A stretch of 64,000 nucleotides of DNA from contig CM060977.1 of the NCBI GenBank assembly GCA_030765065.1, positions 125,678,295-125,742,294 of the forward strand. The letters are read 5' to 3'. The position numbers and the translations under genes were made by a program. Positions 22,155 to 33,237 of this stretch are shown here, in pieces; position 1 is the first letter of the stretch, and each line of letters opens with the position of its first letter. This DNA comes from Deroplatys truncata. Its lineage: Eukaryota; Arthropoda; Insecta; Mantodea; Mantidae. The notes below the pieces were generated by a model. The model was given only the letters and a program-made list of their open reading frames with translations. It ran no database searches and was not told the origin of the DNA.

Positions 22155-22547
22155 ATGTACAGCAGCTACAATGATAGCAGCAATAGATCCTGCAGCTACA
22201 TAAACATCACCCGCAGCCTGGACAATAGCTGTAACAGAAGCAAATACAATAGCTACCGTAGCAGATACAGCAGCTGTACGACAATAGATGTAACAGATCT
22301 TACAGCTGTAGCAACATCTGCTACAATAACAGCAGCGACAAACACCAGTTACATAACAGCTGGAATATCTTTGCTGTGATGCTTGCTATTGCATCTTGCA
22401 TCTTGCTGTTACATCTATTGTCGTACAGCTGCTGTATTTGCTACGGTAGCTATTGTATTTGCTTCTGTTACAGCTATTGTCCAGGCTGCGGGTGATGTTT
22501 CTGTAGCTGCAGGATCTATTGCTGCTATCATTGTAGCTGCTGTACAT
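22155..22547. repeat. Central GTAGCWGCT-rich low-complexity region and 109 bp spacer
   Basis: The inner ends of both arms (22155-22296 and 22406-22547) consist of irregular GCTGTA/GCTACA triplet-like repeats. The asymmetric spacer 22297-22405 has similar composition on its left side. Read toward the polymerase, the repeats stay open and encode Ala/Val/Ile-rich sequence in frame with the fragment. This is where the ancestral element was cut and inverted. Confidence 0.8.
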
Positions 22548-23172
22548 ATGGCCTCTCGTCAGATTGTATTCAACAAGCCTATATACATTGGTATGAGTGT
22601 GTTAGACATCTCCAAGACATTAATGTATAACTATCATTACGACGTGTTGTTGCCTTATTATGGAGCTGAAAACCTGAAGCTTATGTATATCGACACTGAT
22701 TCATTCATTCATCGTGTAACAACTGAAGATGTGTACCAGGACAAGCTACGTTTTCTTGAGCATCTCGATACATCTGATTACCCTGTCAATCATATATGCC
22801 ACTCTACTCAGAACAAGAAGGTATTGGGAAAATTTAAAGATGAGGCTAATAGCAAAATCATCCTACGCTTTGTTGGACTACGTCCTAAGATGTATGCCTT
22901 AGATATTCAAGGATCAATGATAAAAAAGATTAAAGGTATAAAACGTAGCGCTATTAAGCAGTACATTTTGTTTTGACAGCTATACAGACTGTCTTAAAAC
23001 CTGTGAAATCATCAGAACGCCCATGAATCTAATCCTATCGCGAAAGCACGCTGTTACCACAGTACAAGTGAATAAAATTACATTGAATCCCTTTGATGAT
23101 AAAAGAGTTATTGCAGAGGATGGAGTAACTACCTATGCGTATGGACATTACAGTATTACAAACAGTGCTTAA
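22548..23172 (+). pseudogene. Protein-primed family B DNA polymerase fragment, frameshifted (right arm)
   Basis: It is the mirror copy of 21531-22154, reading outward on the plus strand with the same YIDTDS and GLRPKMY motifs. One extra T in a T-run near 22971-22974 makes the copy 625 rather than 624 bases and produces an immediate TGA at 22974-22976, removing the last ~65 residues. The rest of the ancestral frame remains open to the stop at 23172, indicating a recent frameshift. The in-frame plus-strand ORF that begins at 22383 is extended by the low-complexity centre. Confidence 0.85.
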
Positions 23173-23524
23173 GAGAATGCAAGTTAAATATAAAGATTTT
23201 CTCGTGAGTCTACAATCTTAGAAAATTAAGTTTACTCACGTGCTGTGTATGCAACTAGCAGCCGTCCGATGAAGAAAGAAGAAGATGGAAGGGGAGGTGT
23301 TAACCCTGCCATTAGGAGCAATACTAGTGCTAGTCTCAAGCCTAGATAAAAGGGGAGAGGCACGTACGACGGACTAAATTAAGGTATGTTGATGCATGGC
23401 TTTTCATTTTGTAAACCCACAGGCAGTTTATCCCTCTCAGCCTCGTCCACTAACTGTTTAACATATAAAAGGTTTGTAAGATTTAGAAAAAAAGTATATA
23501 AAGTTCTGTAACGTTGGATGCTAA

Positions 23525-24525
23525 ATGTTTATAATCCAATTACTCTCTATATTACCATGAGTACCTGTGATACTATCTGAATTACCTGTTAAAATGACTT
23601 AACTACCTGTGATACTACTCGAATCAAGTGAAATTACGTTAAATAGCTCTGATACGAAACCCTGATCATTGAATCTAGCCTCCTGTGATACTAGCTGAGT
23701 TACTCTAAACACCTATGATGCTTGAATCGCCCAAATACCTAGACACTATCTGAATTACCTGTTAAAATGACACAAATACCATTGATACAACCTGAATCAC
23801 CTGCATTTACCTTAAATAGCTGTGATACAAATCTCTGATCGAAATTATCACGAGCATCTGTGAAACTATGCTGATTACTCAAATACTTACGACATTACCT
23901 GAACTATCTGTAAAATACGAAACTAGGCTATAACCAACCACTGGAACCTACCCTCCTGTAATGCTTGCTTAATTACTCTAAACACCTATGTTACTTGAAT
24001 TATCCTAAATACCTACGATACGATCTGAATTACCTGTGAAATATGAAACTATGCTATACCCAATCCTGGAATCTAACCTCCTGTGATACTAGCTGAATTA
24101 GCCTAAATACCTACGATACTAGCTGAATTACCTGTGAAATCATGCATAGCTATGATGCAGTTAGCCTCTGGAATCTAGCCTCCTGTGATACTAGATGAAT
24201 TAGCCTAAATACCTACGATACTAACTGAATTACCTGTGAAATCATACACTGCTATGATGCAGTCCGCCTCTTGTAATACCAGCTGAATTAGCTTAAATAC
24301 CCTCCGATACTAGCTGAATTGCCTGTGCAAAATATGCATCTATGATAGTCCTGCCCCTGGAAACTAGCCTCTTGTGATACTAGCTGAGTGACTCTAAACA
24401 CCTATGTTACTTGAATTATCCTAAATACCTACGATACTCTCTGAATTACCTGCAACATCATACGGAATTATGCTATATCCGCTTCCCGGGATCTCTCCTA
24501 CCCTGTGATACTAACTGAATTACTT
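23525..24525. repeat. Degenerate GGTAATTCAG-type repeat field, right arm
   Basis: Reverse-complement counterpart of 20165-21180. From the polymerase stop to the minisatellite edge, both arms measure about 1373-1374 bp, so no net length change has occurred here. Confidence 0.85.
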
Positions 24526-24545
24526 ACCTGTTAGTGTGAGTGGGT

Positions 24546-25082
24546 TAGCTTTTCCCTTTGCTGGTCACCTTTTTCCCTTTGCTGGTCACGTTTTTCCCTT
24601 TGCTGGTCACATTTTTCCCTTTGCTGGTCACCTTTTTTCCCTTTGTTGGTCACATTTTTCCCTTTACTGGTCACATTTTTCCCTTTGCTGATCATCTTTT
24701 TCCCTTTGCTGGTCACCTTTTTCCCTTTGTTGGTCACATTTTTCCCTTTGCTGGTCACGTTTTTCCCTTTGCTGGTCACCTTTTCCCTTTGTTGGTCACA
24801 TATTACCCTTTGCTGGTCACCTTTTTCCCTTTGCTGGTCACCTTTTTCCCTTTGCTGGTCACGTTTTTCCCTTTGCTGGTCACCTTTTTTCCCTTTGCTG
24901 GTTACATTTTTCCCTTTGCTGGTCACGTTTTTCCCTTTGCTGGTCACCTTTTTCCCTTTGCTGGTCACCTTTTTCCCTTTGCTGGTCACGTTTTTCCCTT
25001 TGCTGGTCACCTTTTTCCCTTTGCTGGTCACATTTTTCCCTTTGCTGGTCACCTTTTTCCCTTTGCTGGTCACCTTTTCCCT
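24546..25082. repeat. 21 bp minisatellite, right arm (~25 copies)
   Basis: Reverse-complement counterpart of 19668-20154, about two units longer. Unit variants such as CACATATTACCC and GGTTACATTT occur only here, showing independent change after duplication. Confidence 0.95.
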
Positions 25083-25169
25083 GAATGGGTTACGTGATGG
25101 ACATGTCTAGAACATTGACATGAAACAGTTTTCCATGAAGTTCACGTCTAAAGTCGCTTTCAAGGTCTA

Positions 25170-26040
25170 GCACCTCCTATTCCCTATCTCTCCTGTATAT
25201 AAACCCATATTGCTACTCCTTTAGTATCTGTCTAGCCTAACACCTCTCCTCCTGTTCCTATACCTCTCATATAAACCATACTCTACTCCTCTAGCTCTGT
25301 CTAGCCTAACACCTCTCTCGTTTTCCTATGACTCTCATATAAACCATACTCTGCTCCTCGACCTCTGTCTAGTCTAACTCCTCTCCTCGTTTTCCTATAC
25401 CTCTCATATAAACCATACTCTATTTTCGAACTCTGTCTAGCCTAACACCTTTCCTCGTTTTCCTATACCTCTCATATAAACTATACTCTACTCCTCAACC
25501 TCTGTCTAGCTTAACACCCCTCTTCCTGTTCCTATACTTCTCATACATATAAACGCATACTCTACTCTCAACCTCTGTCTAGCCTAACACCTTTCCTCGT
25601 TTTCCTATACTTCTCATATAAACCATACTCCTCTCCTCAACCTCTGTCTAGCCTAACACTCCTCCTCGTTTTCCTATATCTCTCATATAGACCATACTCT
25701 ACTCCTCAACCTCTGGCTAGCCTAACACCTCTCCTCCTGTTCCCTACCTCTCTCATATAACCCATACTCTAATCAACCTCTGTCTTGCCTAGCACCGCTC
25801 CTCCTGCTCCTATACCTCTCATACATATAAACGCATACTCTACTCTCAGCCTCTGTCTAGCCTAGCACCTCTCCACGTATTCTCTATCTGTCTCATATAA
25901 AGCGCATCCCCCTCCTTCTGCCGCTGTCTAGCCTAGTGTCAGTCCTCGTATTCCCTATCTCGCCCATATAAACGCATTTTCCTCCTTGGCCCTCCGCATC
26001 CACCCTCGTTTTCCCTATCCTTTCCCATATAAACGCAAAA
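25170..26040. repeat. Outer tandem array of the right arm, ~65 bp unit
   Basis: Reverse complement of the left outer array, in units with CCTCTGTCTAGCCTAACACC and TCGTTTTCCTATACCTCTC. It lacks about 200 bp present in the left arm around 18950-19130. Confidence 0.85.
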
Positions 26041-26072
26041 AAGTGTGCCAGCTCTCTTCTAAATAACCTACT

Positions 26073-26078
26073 TACGGC
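26073..26078. repeat. 6 bp target-site duplication, right (TACGGC)
   Basis: Direct repeat of 18473-18478, abutting the terminal ...CCTACT of the right arm. Confidence 0.85.
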
Positions 26079-26152
26079 CAATGAACCATGCACCAAATAC
26101 TTGTGTAGTAACTTCAATAATTTGAAACCAATAAAGATACCTTATCTATCTA
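26079..26152 (+). mobile_element. 3' end of the interrupted LINE
   Basis: The sequence continues from the 6 bp duplication into AACCAATAAAGATACC followed by TTATCTATCTAC. An AATAAA near a short TATC-type tail is a common LINE 3' terminus. With 17990-18478 it forms the pre-insertion target. Confidence 0.5.
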
Positions 26153-28599
26153 CAATTTTTTCTATACTGCATTTTCTTGAAGTTGAAGCAGAAAGTAGAA
26201 ACAGATCTACATTTCACACGGCGATTGGTAATCCTTAACTGCCTAATCTCAAAACCTTTACTGTTGAAATTACTATTTAAAATCTGGGTTAGGTTGAAAC
26301 ATGACTGGAAGAGAACCAACTCCTGCTTGTAACAATGCGAAAGCCAGCGAAGCAAGGACGAAGATATCAGGATATTTTCCATATTCACAGCCATAAATGC
26401 AACTGGCAACAAGAAGTACAACTGTACTGAGATACTAGGCAGTGAAGGGCGAATATAACAGGGTTTCTCAGCACCCGGACCTTTTCTCCCCTCCTAGACC
26501 GGTCAGGTAGCGTCAAAATGGTTATGTTTCAACTTAAACTTCACGTACTGTAATCGATTTCTGCCTTACTTTTGCCAAATATTCTCCCATCATTTTATTC
26601 CCGTTTTCCCCTATGCAAGTTAACATTTTAGGAGCAATAATTTTTTTTCTGGAATTTGTTCCGTTTTATTTCCATATACCGTCTCTCCATCTCTTCACCC
26701 CGTCACATTTTATTAACATAGCTCCTTCTAGTTCCTTCCCCATTATCTCGCCTCAAACCCTTTAAAAGCAGTGCCCCTGATCGCATACATACAAATCTTT
26801 CCTTCCCAAATTTATCACAACAATTCACTTATTTCTCCCTCCCTCAATCCTTTTTAATTATTCTATATAACTTTAAAAAAACTCTTTTCTCTAGCCCAAA
26901 TCCCTTGTCTATCTATATCTTCAATTCTTTGTGTAACTTCCTTCCAAAACCCTATTTGATCTCCAAATTTCTATGACTGCACCATCCCAATTTCTTTTAA
27001 CATTTCTGATCTCCTGTTACTTCTTATTACTTCCATTTGGAATTTCATAAACTCTTTTAAAACATTGTGATCCTCTAATTTCAAAATCCTGTGCAATCTT
27101 TTAAAATTATCTCCATCACCAAACCCTTCCTTCCTACCCTACCTAACTCAGCCAATGCCACTATCTTAGGTAAAGCTTTAGACAATATCTGGCTGTAATT
27201 GACAAATCAATGTAAAACAAATTCTGTATTGTCAGTGTATATGCTTATATCAATTTTCAAATTTTTAGACTTATATGTTTGTTAGTTTTCCTGAAAATAT
27301 ATTCTACTAAAAAACTTATGCTAGAAGAGGCAAAAATTGCATATTTTAAGGTTCCTTTTTCTCAGAAACCAACTGAAGCAGAGAGCTGAAATGTTTACTA
27401 CTTAAGAAGGTATTTTTCACATATCTCTCAACTAAGAAAATTAAGCTGCCAATATTTTCTGGTTCCAATTTGTTTTGTCCTGCGAGGAAAATAAACCAAA
27501 ATTTAGATTTTTAAACAAAATCCTCGGCTTTTAAAAATGTATTACACTTAAAAATATAATTCTAGTTAAGCGCATGTAATAGATTTTCTCACACAAATGT
27601 GCATAATTTCAGCCTTGTCACATTTATATTCTGATAGATAAAGGAATATATATTAGGAGAAATGTAGCTTTGAGATAATCGCAGCTGAAATGTAAGTTCA
27701 CATCGCTGCATTCGAGGGGAATAATCATTAACTGCATCGTGTGTTTCCTTCTGATTTGCAATTTATATCTTATGACTGAGACTCCTTAGATGAAGCCCTT
27801 TCGGGATAACATGTGTTGACATTTAACATTTTAGCAAAAGGGGCGTGGAACTCTAAAGTTTAAAGCGACAAATAGTCCATACAAAATCACTTTTTAAATG
27901 ATTAAGTGCTTTAAATGACCACTGAACCATATACCAATATTCCAAATGAGAAAGAATCCCAAAATCTTTTCCATTAAAAGCAGAAAATGTCAAATTTTGT
28001 AATTTTGACTACCCAATCCCTGCTGACACTGCTTAAAAACTGCCTGTTCCTTAACCCTATTAACTATACGCCTTCGGAACTAAATTATTTTCTATGATAA
28101 CCAGGACGGTAACAGAAGCCCTTTAATGATCATGTACCTGTGTATAAAACATTCAGTGATTACTATATGAATAGTCACGAATATATTTTGCTTCCTGTAT
28201 AGTTCTTATATCCAAGTTTTGAACATAACCTTATCAGAAACCTGATGGTGATAAACATGTGTCACATAGCACTTTTCACAAAACTCTTAAGTGATTATCC
28301 TTTTCTTTGTTCCTTTCTTCTTTTATTTTATTACTTCATGGATTGTTATAATCCTGTTTGGAACTTCTGTACATGGGAATCAATGCATGCTTGTGCTATA
28401 AGGAAAGAAGTAAGTACACACAAGTATTAAAAATAGGCTTGATTTTTTTAAAAAAAATCTTATTTTCGGACACCCTCATTTTTCTTAATATGTTCTGTTT
28501 CTCAGTATACTGATGTATGGCAATAGTAGTCACCCATTAAACGCTAAAAATTATATTGCTAATACAATGAAGGATGGTAGTTTTCCGATAATTTAATTA
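26153..28599. other. Unassigned DNA, pyrimidine-rich then AT-rich
   Basis: About 26460-27180 is strongly C/T-rich on this strand with many CTTCC and TCCC runs and no clear period. It could be a decayed minus-strand element. The remainder is AT-rich with no recognised feature. Confidence 0.45.
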
Positions 28600-29126
28600 A
28601 ACTTTGGATTGGATCGTGAAGCAGAGGGGATTAGGCACCGATCCAGGAATGAGGATATTATACCTAAGCCGCTTAAGGGAGGGATGAGGTGAAGGGAGAT
28701 ACCGGGTGGCCGGAACCAGGAGTGACGGAACAGCAATGACAGGGTCCCTACAGTTTCCAGATTGAGACGCCCCGGCAGTCGGACAGGCAGACCGGGGAGC
28801 CCCCCCCCAAAGGGTGGTCTTTATACCCCGGCAACTAGCCGAAGGCCGAGGGACGGACAAAGTTCACAGAGAGCATCCTTTTCCCCTGCCACGCTGCACC
28901 GAGACACCATCGCCGACACTTCCAACCCTGAAACAGATCAATGGGGTGAAGAGGAATGAAATGATTAAAGGAAAGGAGGATGAATGAAACCACTCCAGCA
29001 TTCGCCTGGCGACCCGGGAAAACCGATAAAAACCCATGGGTCAGAGTGGACGGCCGCCGAGGATTGAACCCAGGACCTCTCGAATGCGGGCCACAAACGC
29101 TACTGCCTGAGCCATCCGGCTCGGTA
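28600..29126 (-). mobile_element. tRNA-derived SINE, family A (reverse strand)
   Basis: On the minus strand the head reads CCGAGCCGGATGGCTCAGGC with a box B-like GGTCCTGGGTTCAATCC, then GGTTTTCCCGGGTCGCCAGG and CGAATGCTGGAGTGGTTTC, followed by a GC-rich body. The layout matches 3525-4010. The locally high GC content and the ORFs on both strands are explained by the SINE. Confidence 0.65.
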
Positions 29127-31100
29127 ATTCAGCTTTAGAATGTTTGCTGCCATAGCAGTGAAGGTGGAATTCAAAAGTGAAATTAGGTTATCAGTAGAGG
29201 TTGTATTCTACAACGATTACTTAGGGAGAAATTGTCACTTTTGCTTTGTGTTTTTATTACATATCCTGATAACCGCAACTGTGACCTACCTTAATTTTTC
29301 TCAGAAAAGCACGCACAATTTTAAAAGTGTTTTTTTTTTTCGGGTAGAACCAGGCAGACATCTGAAATTAAACTACGTTCATAATTGAGCATGTGTCGTC
29401 ATCTTCTCACCTCTGACCGATGCGCCGTTTCATTTGTGTTGTGTGGTACGCCTGGCTAGTGATCGCTTCGTGTACCCGCCAGCCTCCGCAAGGCTCCCGG
29501 TTATCACCTATCTCTTCCCAGGTAGACAAACGGTGCATTTGGACTACACCAGAGAATGGGGAGCAGTTTTTATTTGTTTGTCTTTTGGTTCTTTTTCTTC
29601 TTAACTCGATAAATAAACACTTATTTCAAACAATACTGAAACTAAACATAAGCAACATTTTATGTCAGTTAACTTACTCTACTTTGCGTAATACTACGAT
29701 TACTAAGTTGTTTTCCTCTCCCTTTATTCTTTGTATTTGAGTACGCCATCTTGGATATTTATAATGGTGCAGCCATCTCATTTGATTTCACCTATGATTG
29801 CAAATTAGGAATTGCTTGTGCCGACTACTTTATTACATATTAGTATTTGAAACTTTATTTTATAATCAATCCCTTCATTGTTACACAATTCATTATTTCT
29901 GCTTCATTGCAACAATTTTGGTGTTGCCAAACTTAATTTTGACATACATGTAACTGCTTGTCACTATTTTAATGATATCTTTCTGAATTTACTTGTTGGT
30001 AGTTGTTAATTTATTTTAAATCTTATGATTAACAGATTCAAGGCAACTCAACTTTTTTTATTTGGTATATGCATTCCTTTCTCTAGGCCAAATGTTTACA
30101 ATGCGATTATACAACACCGATTTTCTCTAGGGTTTGACATGTGGATCATGGGCGAGTGACACAAGATTATATATAAAACCGCCAAAAAAGGAAATGCATA
30201 TTTTGTCACTGTAATTTAACTGAAGCAGAACTAGTAGGAATAAAATAAACACCCTAACCTTTGTCTCTTATGAGCTAATGACGTCATATTGTCGACTTAC
30301 TCTACCTCCTTCGTTTTGTGTTATGACTTATGAAACATTAACTTTACTCATACTGACGGCTGGTCGCAATGACGTGTTACAAGATAACTAAATATTTGAC
30401 TTTGGACAACCTATGACCACATGAATGCGTCAAAGCTCTGCGAATGCGTGGGGGTAAATCCTCCCTCCCCTGTTTCGCTAAGGTTGGACATCACTGCCTA
30501 TAGCATTATCGTTAAGCACCAGGCCATTTGTTATCATCATAGTACTATTCAGTGGCGTACCGTGACTTTCGATTTGAAGGAATCAATTAATAACTATTTC
30601 CAAAGCTAAATAAAGTTGACGAAACGTTTTTACATGCGTAGTAAAATCATTAGTTTTTCAGTAAGTATAAGTTTGTTATGTTAAAAAAATCTTAAGTTAT
30701 TTTTTGTAACACAGGTTAGTTCTTCGATTTTTCTTTGTAAATAGGTCGATAACATCATCCTGAAAGCTCGGCGCGGTCTGTGTAACTCAATAAAGAGGAA
30801 GAAAAAATGTTTCTATAGATGTCTATATAAGAGATCATTGACGCAGTACACCATAACGTTTTCGGAGGATTTTTGGAGGAAACAAAACGTTACTTGTTTT
30901 ACTCTTCTTGGTTCAAAATATTTTCATGGCCATAACATATCACTCTCAGAAAGAGCGTTTTCATATTTAACAGAGAATTACGGAACTTTCTTTTATGTTT
31001 TTGACTTTGAAAAGTGAACTTGTGGTAATCTATTCGGATCCAGATATGTTGAAAAACGGCGTGTTTGACCTATATCAGTGCATGAAAAAAAAAAAAAAAC
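29127..31100. other. Unassigned DNA
   Basis: Includes a less AT-rich patch at 29395-29570 and otherwise AT-rich sequence. Short ORFs at 29140-29388, 29420-29740 and 30421-30609 show no recognisable domains. Confidence 0.45.
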
Positions 31101-31884
31101 CTGATGTGCTGCACTCATATGAGAATCTCTTCTCTTATACAAACCATTCTTACAAACGCTTATTCTCTACCTACTTCGTATTAATCGAGATAAACATTTG
31201 CAGAAACTTACTGCTAATTTTCTTGTAGGTGCAAGGGGAATATGGTTAAGCTTTAAGTGATAGTCAAATCTTTTAAGAGTTGATTGCTATGAGGAGCATT
31301 CCACTCTCTTTACATATCCAGGTAATAACAAAAACGAATAACGAATTCTCATTCCAAAAAAAGTATAAGTATTGGAAAATTCAAACAAATAATAATGACC
31401 CGAAAACGGGTAAGTTCACAAAAAAATGTATAGGACATAAATTGTGCGTTTTAACAAAGTCTACATTTTTTGTGTAGTAAAATTTTGCCTAGCTTTTACA
31501 GTTTAATAGTTATGCAAAAGTCATTCAAAATGATAATGACTTTTGGAGACATAACCAAAAAATTCAAGATATACATTTCATTTTGAAATTTTCGAAAAAT
31601 GTTCCATGTAAAGGGTAGTTTGGGGTGGGCGAATTACTTTGAAAAACTTCGTATCACATCCTTGGAAGATATTAAACTCAAATACCAAGTTTGGTATTTA
31701 TCTGACTTTTCGTTTTAAAGTTATGCCGTCCACAGGCAGACAGACACACATACGGACGTTTCTAAAAAAATGCTTTATTTGGATTCAGGGCACCTCAAAA
31801 CATGCATTTCCGCTGAAATCTCGGTATCAAATTTTTGGGTGGAATGCAACACTTCCCCTACTTACTATGCGTAGTCGAGAAAAT
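31101..31884 (+). repeat. R1 repeat copy, near full length
   Basis: It starts CTGATGTGCTGCACTCATAT and ends TATGCGTAGTCGAGAAAATA, matching the right arm of the 14659-16683 foldback along its length, including AATGTTCCATGTAAAGGGTA and CAAATTTTTGGGTGGAATGC. An A-run (31085-31099) precedes it. It is a single unit with no inverted partner beside it. Confidence 0.75.
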
Positions 31885-32795
31885 AAAAATGAAGGTATAA
31901 TTTTATCATCGGATGACGATTCGCGCTTCCTCTGGATATGGTAATTATCCATGACGGTTGATATCCACGATTTTAAGCCTAGTGCCCATGTAGTCCTTAT
32001 ATCATATGAGTGAAATGGTCGGTTTAATTCGATTGGTTCTGGGCAATCGAGTAACTAACACTGAGCTCCGTGATTTGCCGAAGTGCACTCTCATGTAATT
32101 ATCCGGAAAATTTAGGTTACGGATTTATAATTATAGATACATACACACGCACAAACGGGCAATGTAACACACCAGCAAAACATCACTGCGTGAAAGCAGT
32201 ACACCCCATTGGGAAACATATTACAGAGGTGTGAAAACTATTACACTCAAAGCAAATGTTTGGTTAATTACTGTCTGAGGTTTTATCTCCCAAGATATAG
32301 AAGCTTTAGTTTGATAAATGCTTAGTAAAATTTTCCACTATCATACATTACTTTCAATATGAAAAAGTAGAATAAAACTACATAGGCAACTTTTTATTTT
32401 GTACTACTGCAGATGGAGAGAATTTTTCTTCAATAAAATGTAGGGAAATTCACTTTCAAGTTTGCTAAAAATGGATCTTAGATGACCATTTTCAGTCATT
32501 CTTCCCCTCAGTATGTATTAAGTGTGAAAATTCAAGACCATATCTGGAAATTAAATACCAGATGTTTGCTCTTTTAAGGTCCTGGGTAGGAAAAATGATA
32601 TTTCACCAAGAGATATTATTAATACGATGGTGGTATTGGGAAAATAAATATTCACTGCGGAAAATAGTTTACAGACGTTCACATAAGGTGTTGATTTGAT
32701 GATAGGTATTTTTAAGAACGAAAGAGATGCCAGATTCTTGAGCCACCGCACAACTAGAAACAGGAGCTAATCTAGTGAGACAAATAGAATTACAA
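31885..32795. other. Unassigned AT-rich DNA
   Basis: A segment near 32010-32110 (GATTTGCCGAAGTGCACTCT) weakly resembles 54830-54910, suggesting another low-copy repeat. Nothing else was recognised. Confidence 0.35.
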
Positions 32796-33003
32796 ATGTA
32801 GATAGGCTGACCCCGTAACACCTGTCTGCTGTGTGAGGGGTCCCGGGTTCGAGTCCCGGCTGGGGGTGGGAATTTTCCTCTAACCAAGATTATTCCTGTA
32901 AACGAGTTAACACCAATTGCCGATAAGCAACATGTTCCAAAGGTCAAAGGTCGCCGATATGCCACTGCAATTAAAGGCGGGCTATAAATGGAACAATTAA
33001 AAA
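32796..33003 (+). mobile_element. tRNA-derived SINE, family B copy 2
   Basis: The head has box B GGTCCCGGGTTCGAGTCCC, followed by GTGGGAATTTTCCTCTAACC. The tail GCCACTGCAATTAAAGGCGG and A-run resemble the SINE at 13152-13440. The minus-strand ORF crossing it is not a gene. Confidence 0.65.
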
Positions 33004-33237
33004 AATGTATATATTGATCCTTAAATTAAAAATTTTAGGTTGAGGTACCTTAGGGAAAGCCTCTTTTAAATTAGTCATAGACTAGTAGACATTTCTAAAT
33101 TATTTTCAAATTCCGAACTTACAATCATTACACCATTATATGCATTTTTGTATACTATTTTCCACGCTTCTATAACATTTAATTTTTCTCAGGTTCAGGT
33201 GTTCTACTTTACTGTTACGTATCAGTTTGAATAATAT

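Larger units (their letters stand above)
18479..26072. mobile_element. Palindromic ('snapback') Polinton/Maverick derivative, 7.6 kb
   Basis: The left arm 18479-22296 and right arm 22406-26072 are inverted copies, nearly identical where compared (about four differences in the outer 450 bases). They surround a 109 bp spacer. The termini are AGTAGGTTATTTAG and its complement, flanked by TACGGC on both sides. AG ends, 6 bp duplications and a protein-primed family B DNA polymerase are Polinton hallmarks. No integrase, protease, ATPase or capsid gene is present, so the element could move only with help from an autonomous relative. Each arm holds an outer tandem array, a 21 bp minisatellite, a degenerate repeat field, about 350 bp of unique DNA and the polymerase fragment. 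The left outer array is about 200 bp longer and the right minisatellite about 50 bp longer; otherwise the arms stay in register. Confidence 0.85.

Noticed and set aside
22155..22379. 74-codon Ser/Tyr/Thr-rich ORF at the palindrome centre
   Set aside because: It is the antisense reading of the GTAGCT-type low-complexity DNA next to the polymerase fragment.
18479..26072. Two independent elements inserted in opposite orientation, or a CRISPR-like array because of regular repeats
   Set aside because: One shared pair of 6 bp duplications and continuous arm identity to a single spacer indicate one element. The repeats are contiguous without unique spacers of uniform size, and the context is eukaryotic.
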